The position numbers and the translations under genes are program-made. Shown one piece after another: positions 23,474 to 33,920 of a DNA stretch of 64,000 bases. The first letter of the stretch is position 1. Each line of letters starts with the position of its first letter. The stretch is from Flammulina velutipes (taxonomy: Eukaryota > Basidiomycota > Agaricomycetes > Agaricales > Physalacriaceae), in contig CM022376.1 in the NCBI GenBank assembly GCA_011800155.1, forward strand, positions 1,984,001-2,048,000. The letters run 5' to 3'. A model generated the notes under the pieces. The model was not told where the DNA came from and did not search any database. It was given only the letters and a program-made list of their open reading frames with translations.

Positions 23474-23548
23474 TGGACACATTGGGAATTGAACCCAACA
23501 CCTCCCGCATGCTAAGCGGGCGTGATAAACCAACTACACCATGTGCCC
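23474..23548 (-). tRNA. tRNA-Ala (anticodon AGC)
   Basis: Identical over its 75 nt to the gene at 23024-23098, including the G3-U70 pair and A discriminator. Third member of the minus-strand cluster Ala-Pro-Ala. Confidence 0.93.
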
Positions 23549-23619
23549 GTCGGGACTCAGAGGTATAGGTTTAACACAAGTCTCTGAACACAACCAATTA
23601 CAAAAGTACATATCGACAA

Positions 23620-24770
23620 TCAACAATCCACATGCCTGTGAGCCCTTGCATCGAGCTCAAGACTCCTACTACTAGTGAGCTCCATCACATCTACTTCGAC
23701 CACCACACTGTGGCGATCACTCATTCTCTTCGACTTGAAACTATGCCCCTCATCTGTAACAACGTCCGTATCCGTATTGATAGAAACATTCATCGGCGTC
23801 CTCCTCGCAAAATTCAACTCACTACGACTCTGTCCACCAAAAGAAGTCCCCCACGAATCATCCGACCTTGCATTCCCCGAAACGATGCGCGCCACGATCA
23901 ACGTCGGGGCGATCCCCGCACTGCTAATGAGCAGCGCCTGGGGGTACACGTTCCCTGGATCATCCCGCACCAGAAACGCGAGGAAAACAATCAGACTGAG
24001 CGCGTAGATCGCTGCGCTCTCGACGAGCACCTCGATCACGCCAGAGTAACTGCGGATGCCGAGTCTGGCGATGGCGAGGATGCGGTATATGATGAGGGTG
24101 GTGCATATCAGGGTGGTGCCCAGCGAGCAAGCGAAGAATGCCACGCCCCAATTGACGGCTTGGATGCCCCAGTTGAGGTGGGCGTTCGAGCTGTCGTGCG
24201 TGATGTCTTGCCACAAGAAGAGACCGTTGAAGATCCAACCCATGAGTATTGTCATGCAGGGTAGCACAATGACGCGAAGGTCCCGGAACCAGACGATCCA
24301 GCAGCGCCAGATGAGCACGACGTCGGCGATTCCGATGAGGAGGGAGGCGGACACGCCAGATATTGCCCACATCCACCGGTTAGAAGGGCTCATGAATGCG
24401 GATATGACGTTTTGTGGGGTAGCTCCGTGTGTTATGAAGCTTTTTCGCACCCACCACCATCGGACAGCAAGATGCAGTGTGGCGCAAATGTACATGAGGA
24501 GAATGGCGGCGACGAAAAGCGGTTGTATACGTCGCCTTCTGTGGTGAACTGGATATTTATGGTATTCAATAATGAAGAGAACGGAAAAGATGGGTGCGTA
24601 CATAGTTTGGAGAGAGCAGAGACGAATATCGACGTGTATATTCCTGTTGAAGAATTGACTCTTTGGTCATTGATAAGATAATGTTGCGACGTACCATGTG
24701 TTAGAGCTTCCAAGGCGAAGGAATTGAGATATCCGTCCCGGAATGTGAATGATAGTTCGTCGGGATCCAT
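23620..24770 (-). CDS. seven-helix membrane protein, fungal orphan family
   Basis: Exons 24695-24770, 24602-24643 and 23620-24548 (introns 51 and 53 bp) give 348 residues. Seven hydrophobic segments are visible: GIYTSIFVSAL, FVAAILLMYICATLHLAV, WMWAISGVSASLLIGIADVVLIW, VIVLPCMTILMGWIFNGLFL, WGVAFFACSLGTTLICTTLII, SAAIYALSLIVFLAFLV and ALLISSAGIAPTLIVARI. A Ser-rich cytoplasmic-type tail of about 80 residues follows. Many Agaricomycetes encode large sets of such proteins with no known ligand; the topology is receptor-like but no G-protein motif can be claimed. TM2 is completed only by the second splice, which supports the model. Confidence 0.85.
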
Positions 24771-25473
24771 TCCCTAGGGAGGGAAACGTAGCAAGCAGCG
24801 AACAGTGTTCGTCGCGTTATATATCAAAAGATGAAGGTATCCAATCCGGTATTTTTATAGTACTTATCATATAGAACAGTACCTCGTGATGATTGTCGAA
24901 GAGCAACTAGCCCCAAATACTGCAGGGACGAGGGGGAGGGGGGTAAGAAAGTCACCAAGCAAGGTGTTAGTTTGTCCCTCGGCTATGGCTTCTAGAAGGC
25001 AGCGGGTGGCAGGCAATACCTGCATTATCTGAGAAGTTTGGATTTCGATCATCGATGCCAAACGTATTTGTGTAGGTTCAGGTAGAAGTGGCGTAAAATC
25101 GGAATGTTGCGGCTTGGGAGGTACCAAAAAGGCACAGTCAGAACTGTGGCGTCTGTGATTGCTCGAGTTCGGAGATTTCCGAGACGTTCTCGACTTTATC
25201 TCCCTGACCATCGTGCCTCGTCTTTCGGATGAACCCTCCATTGGCGGACTGATAACGCTCCTCCTTTCCGCATCGTTCTCGCATTCTGCTATGGATACAG
25301 TTCCGCTAGCTGCTTTCATCTCATCCGCCTTTCAATCCTACCTCACTCCAGGCTGGACTTAGATGTCTTGACCGCCAAAGAGTCGGATTCCGCACGTTAC
25401 TGTAGCCAGGTATTTTTGGTGAGTACCAGGGAGGCCAATCTGGAATACGGATACATACATCTGTTAATCAAGA
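24771..25473. other. intergenic with a 150-codon minus-strand frame
   Basis: The frame at 24867-25319 (minus) begins MKAASGTVSIAECENDAERR, is Ser/Arg-rich, then contains PLLPEPTQIRLASMIEIQ and a hydrophobic end. It could be a small gene or a gene fragment. I could not identify splice partners or a family, so it is not called as a CDS. Confidence 0.35.
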
Positions 25474-25944
25474 TCACGCATTTCCATTACCCCTTCTCGC
25501 CACCTCCAAACACTCGTCCTCGAGCCCCTGCACCCAGATTAACTCCACCCCGGCATCCTTCAACTTCTGTGCGCCCTCGCACTTGACGAAATCGGCGGGT
25601 TCGCTGACTCCGATTATGCAGCGCTTGATTTTGGCCTTGATCAGCGCGTCGGCGCATGGCGCGAGCCCAGACGTGCGCACTGAGCAGGGCTCCATTGTTG
25701 TATACACGTCGGCTTGAGATAAGATCTCGGTGTTTTCTTTCTCTAGTTTGGCGAGGGCGTTGGCTTCTGCGTGGGTGTTTCCAGGGAGCTCTCTCGAGTA
25801 GCCTGTGGATAGAACGGTTCCAGTCCCCGTTGGATCAACGAGCACGCATCCCACGGAGAACGCGCCTGGAGATGGAACACATTTCTCGGCTTCTTTTAGT
25901 GCGAGTCGCATGTAGTGCAGATGAGTTTCCTCTGCTGATGGCAT
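25474..25944 (-). CDS. RIB2-like cytidine/pyrimidine deaminase
   Basis: A single exon of 156 residues starting MPSAEETHLHYMRLAL. The zinc deaminase signature is complete: HAEAN (His and catalytic Glu) and PCSVRTSGLAPC (two Cys ligands). The surrounding TGYSRELPGNTHAEANAL and the tail GVSEPADFVKCEG...VQGLEDECL match the fungal group related to the deaminase that acts on the diamino-pyrimidinone intermediate of riboflavin synthesis (RIB2 type). Substrate assignment is by family resemblance only; dCMP-like deaminases share the motif. The open frame extends upstream to 26070 (42 extra residues), but the chosen Met gives the usual start. No introns. Confidence 0.82.
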   Translation of the reverse strand: MPSAEETHLHYMRLALKEAEKCVPSPGAFSVGCVLVDPTGTGTVLSTGYSRELPGNTHAEANALAKLEKENTEILSQADVYTTMEPCSVRTSGLAPCADALIKAKIKRCIIGVSEPADFVKCEGAQKLKDAGVELIWVQGLEDECLEVARRGNGNA

Positions 25945-26354
25945 CGCGATTGCTGAAGCTAGATTGTACTTATGGGACGTGGTTTTTGGGAGAGGATGAT
26001 TTAGGCTGTTGATGGTAATAAGAGACGCGGCTTGCCGGCCCGGTCGAAGTGTATCTTTCCTTCGTGCCACTACTTACTGTTCGGCGAACTGTGTGAGAAT
26101 CTTCTTTCGACATTCTTAACATGTGTCGATTAGGGATGTTATGTTATTTCTGACTGTATGTATCAGATAGATTTCGACTAAATTCTCAGTATCGCCACAC
26201 TTCGGACCCCTGACTCACTTTGTCGTTTTTCAAGAAAAGGGTGCCTTTTCTGAATCTCTTCCAAGTTCTATCTTCTCAAAGGATCGCTCCTATCTTTGAT
26301 AGCCCGGCTCGCATTGTCTACTCGCGGAATAATCAACTCTCCACTTACACAACG
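25945..26354. other. divergent intergenic region
   Basis: Lies between two divergently transcribed genes (RIB2-like deaminase on minus, HNH protein on plus) and presumably holds both promoters. No defined element seen. Confidence 0.4.
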
Positions 26355-27421
26355 ATGGCGACGCAAGCGACAACAAGGCTCGCTCTGTATACCCCGTCGT
26401 CTGAAACTGACAAAACTCGCGATCTCTTACTGGCCATGATTGAACACGCCCCCTTCCCCGCAGGGCAGCAAAACATAGTCAACGACGTCAATAGCTGCGA
26501 GTCCGATAATGCTCTTCATGAACTTGGCGCACGCTTTCTTACTGGGTTGTTTATTCCTAGTGCGCTATGCTTTCACCACGTCTCGCGCATACCGTGTTAA
26601 CTACTTTTCAGTGAGAGCCGAAGGTGGCAAGACTCTCCCCCTTTCAGAAACTTCTCCTCCTCGAAATGAATTGATCGAGCCAGACGAAGTAAAGCTAGAT
26701 TCAACGCAAACCAAGGTCAAGCGCCTGGTAATGACTCGAGATGACTACCGGTGCCAGGTTTCTGGGATGTTGGACAAGAACTCGGTCATAAGGGGTACCA
26801 TCTCTCATAGCGCTGGTCAACGAGTAGTTAGCACCGTCGCGGCTCATATAATTCCTTTACCCGTTATCCTTTCGCCCCAGGTATGTGCTCAAGTTAAATA
26901 TAGATATCAATCCTCAATACTAAATTGCAATCAAGTCCGGGTTGACTTCTCTCTTGAGTCAGTTCAGTGGCGTCGATTTGGATGAACTCCAAATCAACGG
27001 CCTCAACATTGAAAATATGATCACCCTCGGCCTTGAAATCTACTCAGATTTCGGGGCGTTGTATGTCTGGCTGGAAGCAGTTCCGGTGGGTGCGACGATG
27101 CTCGTTTGGACTCTTTGAATACTTATATCGTTAACATTATAGAATGTATTGGACACGTACGTGTATAGGAAACTGTATGACTTCCTCGACGGCCCTCCGG
27201 ATGGTACTCGCATAACTTTCACGTCTAGCCAAGCATCGCTCCGCCTTCCTAACCCCAAGTACCTGGCGATACACGCTGCCTGTGCAAGAGTCGTGCACAT
27301 GGCTGGCATTGCCAAGGTCGTTGATAAGATGTTGGACGATCGCGACTCGGAGGACATGCCTGTACTTTCAAGTGACGGGCTACTTCATAGTCTCCTTCAA
27401 GTTGCTTCCCATTCTGTCTAG
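26355..27421 (+). CDS. HNH-nuclease-domain protein, fungal type
   Basis: Exons 26355-26559, 26612-26880, 26936-27085 and 27143-27421 (introns 52, 55 and 57 bp, phases agree) give 300 residues. Residues around 95-145 resemble the HNH-like domain found in many Agaricomycete proteins: VKRLVMTRDDYRCQVSGMLD, then a basic/Ser-rich loop and VVSTVAAHIIPL, where the His of AAHI would be the catalytic one. Classic HNH Asn/His spacing cannot be confirmed. The C-terminal half (LYVWLEAVPNVLDTYVYRKL, LPNPKYLAIHAACARVVHMAG) also matches the usual architecture. Role unknown; similar proteins are abundant in basidiomycete genomes and some are intact, single-copy genes. No start ambiguity. Confidence 0.82.
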
Positions 27422-27558
27422 AATTTTTGGAATATATAGATTCTGTATGATCTTGTGCTAACGTTCATCGTTCTGAATTAATGTAGCATAAATAGATAGA
27501 GAAAGTGAGTAAGTAAACTAAGTAAGCAAGTCACGGCGAGTGACATGTCACAACATCT

Positions 27559-28069
27559 GCCACCACAGGACCCCTGAAAATACGGTTCGAGCATCGATCC
27601 CGAAGGGCAAAATTTGAGGACTTTTTGACCTGATGTCCGATTTTTAGGGCAAAATCTGACACTTTTTGGGCGCTTAGGTATGGTGGTGGTGAGGGCAAAA
27701 AAGCGCCTCATGAGAGGTAGGTCCGGTCTCATAGGGCAAAATTTTACCCCAATATTGACTATATGGCTCAGAAGGTTGCTGGTGACGTGAAATATATTCC
27801 CGACGCTCTCAGTTCAATCCAGGTCAGTTGTATTGGTTTCGGAGCCTCTGTTTAGGGCAAGGATTCAGACGCAGAAAAATTTCCACAAATGGAAGAAAAT
27901 GTGGCGCATTTTGAAGGGTATGGTACGCGTTGGGCAAAAATTTAAGGGAAAACCTGAGGTCCGGTAAAAAAGGCAAAAAACAGCCAAATTTCGGTCCCTC
28001 CGGGAGGGCAAAATTTAACACATTTTGGTACCACAGCTTGAACCGCATTTTCAGGGGTCCTGCCACCAC
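27559..28069. mobile_element. 495-bp MITE with 8-bp target duplication (hAT-like)
   Basis: Element 27567-28061 is bounded by inverted repeats of about 26 bp (AGGACCCCTGAAAATRCGG... at the left, its reverse complement at the right, two mismatches). The 8-bp direct repeat GCCACCAC lies immediately outside at 27559-27566 and 28062-28069. It encodes no transposase. The internal sequence repeats GGGCAAAA six times, four of them spaced about 41-46 bp. The 8-bp duplication fits the hAT superfamily, but the terminal bases are not diagnostic. Its right end is 7 bp before the ATG of the deaminase gene at 28077. Confidence 0.85.
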
Positions 28070-28076
28070 CAGCAGA

Positions 28077-29308
28077 ATGGCTTTCGATGCCAACAATCCC
28101 GACCACCTCGCCGCTTTGATTTCTGGGCTCGAGGAAGAAGACAGAAAATTGCATCGCAAGATAGGGCTGGAAACCCGTGACAAGAAAGGCGAAATACTGG
28201 ATAGTCTGGCACACCTCGCCGTCTGTCGTAACAGTGGTCAAATCCTTGCCATCGGGGCAGTCACCGTTGACAAGGCAATCGAGCTTGTGGTTGCAGACAA
28301 CGGGCCCGTCGAACAGGAGGTCAGATCGTTTTTGAAGTCCTTCCTCACCTCGCTGTCCGATATCCGCACACACATAAAATCTTCCTCTATCAACGCCTCG
28401 AAATTACCCAAAGGATCCCCTCCCTCTCTATCCGCAGAGCTCAAGCGAATCGGCGACCATCAGCTTGAAGAAGAGCTATATACGCTAAAGATTTCGGCGA
28501 TACTCCATAATCTCCCAAAAATTCGCAAACGCTTCAACAAACACATCATCCATTTCCAGGCCTTCCGCACCTCCTTCGTAGGGCATGCCGATGATCAGCC
28601 GGAGGCTATGATTATCTTGGTCAACAAACTCAACACATTACTGGATGCTCTTGCAGAAGCACTACTCACACTTACTTCATCTCATAACGATGCCGATGCC
28701 CTGGAAATTGTTCTCTTAGCCACCAAATCAGCCAACAAGTACTGCGTCAGGAATCTGGAAGAATTAAATCGTTGCACCCAATATATCGAGAGTACGTCGT
28801 CCCAAGCCCCCAGGTATCGCGCTAATCACTTATCCAGATACACCGTGGTTGCTCAAGTTCGACGTTCATCATTGGGTATCCAAGATATCCAGTACCCATG
28901 TTCATTTAAACCGCGTCACCCGCTTAGCCATCTCACGTTCTATGGAAGACTTTCTGTCACCAACTATCAAGTATTTGGACAACGACACGGTGTCAAGTTC
29001 TTTCTCTATCACGCGCAAAGCTCTCGTCGACCTCTTGAAGAGCATACCCTGGACTCCTCACGAGGACGAAGGCTTAGACGAAGACAAACTTTTCGACGCC
29101 ATGTGCGCCAGCTTCACGCGCACCCATCCACCAACCGTCGACGAGACACCTCTCGATCGAGGCATGCGCGTTTACTGTAAGTCTCAATTTCATTTGCCAT
29201 CACTCCTTTTTAACCTTCCTAGGTTTCGACGATGAAATACAGTTTGACCTCAAGATAGCCGTTCACGCCGAATGTATAGTGCTAGAACACCTGATGGCCC
29301 GACAGGGT
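28077..29308 (+). pseudogene. OTT_1508-like deaminase, 5' part (interrupted gene)
   Basis: Exons 28077-28791, 28838-29176 and 29223-29308 join with two 46-bp introns in matching phase. The translation begins MAFDANNPDHLAALISGLEEE. It has a long helical N-terminal region and ends in VHAECIVLEHLMARQG, where His-Ala-Glu is the zinc/catalytic half-motif of the fungal OTT_1508-like nucleic-acid deaminase family. Immediately after 29308 an inverted-repeat element begins and the frame stops at 29339-29341. The missing second half, including the Cys pair SCTPC, resumes at 34976 after a direct repeat of the last 8 bp, so one ancestral gene was split. Family substrates are unknown; a role in genome defence or nucleotide modification has been suggested for related domains. 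Confidence 0.8.
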
Positions 29309-29313
29309 ATAGC

Positions 29314-29410
29314 AGGCGGGAAGGCCGAGGATGATTTTTGATTTTTGATTTTTCCCACCTTCCTTTTTGGGATGGTCCGGGGTTCAACTCGCGTCCAAGG
29401 TCAATCCTTT
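29314..29410 (+). repeat. 97-bp terminal inverted repeat, left
   Basis: Matches 34873-34969 in reverse complement with a single difference. It contains three copies of 'gattttt' in tandem and, near its inner end, a B-box-like 'ggggttcaac'. The latter hints at, but does not prove, a tRNA- or SINE-derived segment. Confidence 0.92.
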
Positions 29411-29489
29411 GCTTTAATTAGAGAATCAAGTATTAGCAATAGCATTGTCCATAACACATTCCATTATATGTAGGCTATTATCAAGGTGG

Positions 29490-29934
29490 TGCATCATCAT
29501 CGTCATCCTTATCATGCTCCAACTTCTCTGGTGCTCCAACTCTTATAATGAGAGCTTATTTCTGTTTCACAGTGACACTTTCAATTGGGTCTGGTCACAC
29601 ATTGTCCAGGCTTGTGCTGATGACTTCAGAGACTATTGGAACACTCACAAAATCAGACACCAAGCTGAGAAAGTACTTCCCTCTGGCGTAGCTCCCTGTG
29701 TTGTCTTCAACTTTCCTGAACGTTACAGTCTCAAGGATTGTGGTGTGCCCATAGATCTTGCTGTGGTAGCTGCCTTTCGTAAAGATGTCACAAAATCTTG
29801 GGACCAGTGCTTCACATAGGTGGATGCTGGGTTTGAAGCAGACGCACAGGTAGCCTACGCAGCTGTGAGCTCACCGGAGCTAACCATGCTCACTGGATGG
29901 GATTTTTTTATCAAATCATAACTGTATTAGAATA
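29490..29934 (+). pseudogene. basidiomycete integrase-domain protein, C-terminal fragment
   Basis: The frame reads SYNESLFLFHSDTFNWVW, then DDFRDYWNTHKIRHQ, LPSGVAPCVVFNFPE and, beyond an in-frame TAG near 29818, EADAQVAYAAVSSPEL and TGWDFF. These blocks recall the C-terminal part of the integrase-catalytic-domain proteins widespread in Agaricomycetes. The catalytic core (DDE residues) and zinc-binding part are absent, and a stop interrupts the rest, so this is a dead fragment. It lies just inside the left inverted repeat and could be what remains of the element's own recombinase, or of another element inserted within it. Confidence 0.65.
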
Positions 29935-30849
29935 GCTAGTATTAATTACTGATATACACATCTGAATATTGACTTCTACTCAAACTTGCTCAAGTGCCAT
30001 TGAGTACATCGGGACCGGGGTGCGTCCAAAGCTTGGACAGATGATGTCATACGTTGAGAACACATGTACAGCCACCGTGCTACTCTCCAACTGCTACTTT
30101 GACATGTCAGCCCAGTTTCATTCAGAGGTACGCTAAGGGTCTATTAGAATAATCTATTTCTCACAAAGCAAAAAGCGATAGATATAGGCTGGTAGAACCA
30201 TTGTCTATGGCACTTGCGATATGTACATCACCAATGCGCGCCTCAGTACCTTCATGTGATTCCTTGAACCATATACAGTCTTCAGTTACGATCATCATCA
30301 TCCCCTTTGCGCAGGCCATACATGCAGGCTTTGGCAACTTTACCGTCCGTCTCCCAGCATCGCTGCCGTCTCCGTCTCCATCTCCTGCCAAGGCCAAGAC
30401 AACAAAACAAACGACGACGACGACACCCAAGGCAGCTAGCTTCCCACCAGTAATTCTTGACGACCTCGCAGAGCTTATTCCCAGTTCCACCGTATTATTC
30501 ATCGACATCTGACTGCATGCGGCCTTTGCTAACGCTCGTCTGCCCAATGCTCTCTCCCTTTCCGTACCATCCACCCTCCTCAAACGCCCACTTTTCTCAC
30601 TGGAGCGCCTGACAGCGATGCTGTCCTCATCCACGTCCCACTCTCGCTTCCTCCAGTGGGACCAATCGACCCAAATCGTCGTGTACGACACCGACTCGTC
30701 GCTACCGGAAACATCCAACATCTTGGGCCTTTTGAAAAAGTTTGCCAACGAGAACCCGACGTACGCCGGGAAGCTAGGCTGGCTCAAGGGCGGCTTTGAA
30801 GGAGTCTGGCGGGACCACAAAGACGGTGTAGTAGGTTTGACGAGGATGT

Positions 30850-31804
30850 TGTTAACACTGACATCGTGATGCATCACAGCTCGGTCAAGAGCCACCCGTA
30901 GCACTGATAGACATATCAATGCTCTGGAATCAAAATCTAGCAAAGAGAAATCTGAACCTTCGAGCACGTCATAGAAGCCTTTGAACACATCGGACAGTCA
31001 TTCCCAGCCCATCAACGTTTCCCCAAAGCATCGCCGTCCGATGTTTTTCGCGTTGTTTCGAGCCTTTGACAGGTGTTTGCAGGACGTTGTGGCTCTTCGA
31101 TGTCATAGTACGAACCCAACCTGGCACTACAGTCGTACCGCCTTTTGTGAGGTGAGCGTATAGCTCATTCTCAGAGACGTAGCAGCTAATCTTGGGGTAC
31201 GCATCCTTGATGAATCGTCGCGGCCCAGCTCAGCTTTCGTATTGCGGAATACCGCCGTCATCTGGGACTGTGGGCGGCCTATACTTTGCAGCGTGAAGAT
31301 CCCGTTTACGGGAACTGTAGGATCGTTGATGCGCCATAGAGGCTTTGATGCGAAGTCGTAGGGATTGTGAAACGTAATGGAGGGGTCGAGGACGGCGTGG
31401 CGAGGATGGATAATGGTGTGGAGATAGGCGAGGAGGGGAGAGAGGTCTGTCCAGGATATTGGATGGGTGTGGGTGTACACTGATGGGTCGCTGTAACCTA
31501 TGGTATAGTGTTTGGGACTCGCGGAGAGGAAGAGGACGGAAGGGTTTTGTGGATTGGCCAAGTTGTGGGACCCGCCTAATGCGCCAGCCTGAGAGATATC
31601 GTCGGGCTTCCATTCTATCACGGAGAGGATGTGATGCCAAGGGACGGGCCATTTCTTGCCCAACCTGTCCCAAATGGTTGTGTAGACGGCGGACAAATCT
31701 GAGTTGGAGATATGCCCTTTGATAGGGTGTGAAGCTGGCGGTTGCTGATGACTATCGACGAAACGTATAGATTTCGCATCTCCTCTTTCATCATGTAGTC
31801 TCAT
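30850..31804 (-). pseudogene. fungal protein-kinase-like remnant
   Basis: The minus-strand reading has blocks of an Agaricomycete kinase-like family. N-terminal part: VLFLSASPKHYTIGYSDPS, SPLLAYLHTIIHPRH, VNGIFTLQSIGRPQSQ, then FIKDAYPKIS (subdomain II-type Lys-containing) in another frame. C-terminal part: DVFKGFYDVLE and the catalytic-loop-like MHHDVSVNNIL. At least two changes of frame (near 31190 and 31000) and probable stops break it, and the lobe after the catalytic loop looks replaced by low-complexity sequence. Candidate 5' exons lie at 31846-32099. I read it as a decayed cargo gene within the large inverted-repeat element. Some frame changes could be unrecognised introns. Confidence 0.55.
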
Positions 31805-32157
31805 TACAAGTTATTCTCAGCAGAATCTGACCAAGACGCGAAATCTCACTGACATAGCTTCAATAGGAGATGTGAGAGTAATTCTAGCAAGGAAAGATGT
31901 CCGTCGCCTTCCGTTTGGACGCGCCCGAGGATCGTTTGGGTAATGGGTTCGGCCAAATAATCATTGAGGAACTCGACGGTGTCCAGTCCTTGATTTGAGC
32001 CTTCATCCATGGTAATCCACCGGGTAGCCAATATGAGCCTTGGGTTTCGCCAGAAGATATTCGTTGCAGACTGTCTGCATTGCTGGTGGTCGTCCCCACG
32101 TTGTCTGACCGTCAGGAGCTGGAAACCTATCGTGGAAAATTAATGCCTGTGTGGGAC

Positions 32158-33314
32158 ATCAGTAAAACAGGGCACTGATCTCTGGAGCCTAGATCTCTGC
32201 TAAGGCGTCTCTGACGTCTTCGTCTCTGGTAACACTTGTCTTTGGCGTCTCTCTTCAAAAATCTCATCTCTTCTGTCTCTGGGAAAAATAAAATTTATTC
32301 TCAACTTTTCAATTGTAAATGTGAATGTGGTTAATATAACGCCCATTTGAAAACTGGTAGGAATCGTGCGAGGAGGATAGTAATTAATCATTATCATAGC
32401 CACACTGTTATTTTATAACTTTGAAGCCCCTGGACGCGCCTTGCTAGCGAACTCATTTGGGACGACGACGAAGCAGAGAATCCAAAAAATCGCCCAAGTC
32501 CATCTGCCGCCGGTAAAAGCAACACGTCACCATCACGTGTGTGCTGGCTTTTATTTGATCAAATTTCCGAACTCCGAAACCGACGTGGCTCTCCTTCCCA
32601 CCACCCACTAACAACTTGTTTGCAACGACATTCGGCGCGACTTTCTTTCAACGCTCGGAATCAATGTCCCACAAGCATTGCGCCGGATGCTTTCTCGCCC
32701 CGCTCGGACAGCTATTGGAGCAGGACGAATTTGACGACGCGGTCGTAAGGGAGCAGCGGTGCGTTTTGCATTGCTATCTATGTACTACCTTCACTGACAC
32801 ACGCCATTTAGCTAGCTCGTCTATCCGTGCGCCTTCCATTGCTTACGGCTGATCAGGTAAGTCCCCATACACTTTGCTTGCTCCCTTATTAACGGGCCTG
32901 TTCCCTAGATATCGTTGTGTCGGGAGAGTGGTCTGGCGTCTTCTGTTGTACATATAATTGGACATCCGCTGTAGTGTTCTGTATCATAGTCATGTAGCAA
33001 TATTTCGTAGCTTGCTTGGAATAAACCTCATTTGACCACCATTTCCTTGTTGTGATATATCCATACAGCCCCGAATATCACCATAAATAAGGTCCTTATT
33101 AGCTGTTCAGAGACCGGAATAACGTCCCAGAGATGTCGACAAAGCAACAAGAGAACACCCCAGAGAGGCCTGAGAGACATTGTTAGTGTCTCTAAGAGAT
33201 TGTACCCTGCTTGACAGAGATGGCATGTCTTTCGTGATTTTCGTGTCTTTGGAGTCTTTTGAGTCTTCCGGAGACGCCAAAGACGTCAAAGATCAGTGCC
33301 CTGTTTTACTGATG
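32158..33314. mobile_element. nested inverted-repeat pair, about 1.15 kb
   Basis: 'catcagtaaaacagggcact' at 32158 onward recurs as reverse complement ending near 33314 (about 25 bp, 'gatcagtgccctgttttactg'). The pair encloses the small three-exon gene at 32664. No convincing target duplication was found, so it may be a MITE or an internal inverted duplication within the larger element. Confidence 0.5.
32664..32974 (+). CDS. tiny three-exon hypothetical protein
   Basis: Exons 32664-32744, 32812-32856 and 32909-32974 join in phase 0 (donors GTAAGG and GTAAGT, introns of 67 and 52 bp) to 63 residues: MSHKHCAGCFLAPLGQLLEQ at the start, then EFDDAVLARLSVRLPLLTADQ, then ISLCRESGL. A leading HCAGC motif could bind metal, but two Cys and a His are not enough to claim a domain. 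It lies inside the nested inverted-repeat pair. Alternative donor choice (gtgcgt, 15 bp downstream) would meet a stop, so the stated splice is preferred. No family recognised. Confidence 0.45.
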
Positions 33315-33840
33315 CCGACTTCGCTGCTTCAGTCAAAATGCTTCGTGCTTTCTCGATGCCCTCGCGCATCTAGCCGTATACAAGTCGTCTAAGAAAGAAG
33401 TCACCGTTGAGAAGCATGCTGTGTACGATGTAGTTGTCGAAAATAACATTGAAGTGAACTAACACTTCTGTAACATCATGAACAACCTCTACGACGTCCG
33501 GTGCTGACCCCACCGAACAGCGTCCCTCAGATGGCTACAGAATAATTAGTGTTATTTAGGACGCACATATCATACCCATATTCCCCAGATTAGATCTCGC
33601 CACCATCATCAACTCCAGCTTCGGAGCGTAACCAAAGCCAGATGATGACATAATCAGATCAGCCTTGGCTCTGCATCACTGCCATCAGTACTTCCAACGC
33701 GTCTCCTGCTTCTCTCACTCGTCGTCTGCTCGGAAGTGAATATGGAGGGGATGAAGAGGGTGCAAGGATGCGAGAGGTGCGTCTGCTAGACTGTGGATGC
33801 TTGCATTTACTGACCAGAGATCACTCATCCACCGACCCCG

Positions 33841-33920
33841 CCAAATGGTCGACCTACCAAACGACTGACTCACCAAACGGCCGACCCGCCAAACGACTGA
33901 CCCACCAAATGACAACTCGT
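33841..33920 (+). repeat. 16-bp tandem repeat, five copies
   Basis: Five adjacent 16-bp units of the form CCAAACGACTGACCCA with small variations. The array ends at the stop codon of the minus-strand gene at 33920. Confidence 0.85.

Noticed and set aside
23632..24264. 210-codon plus-strand frame
   Set aside because: Lies opposite the seven-helix protein gene; its composition is that of an antisense frame.
29380..29400. tRNA/SINE origin for the large element's inverted repeat
   Set aside because: 'ggggttcaac' resembles a B box but there is no A box or stem structure; kept only as a remark.
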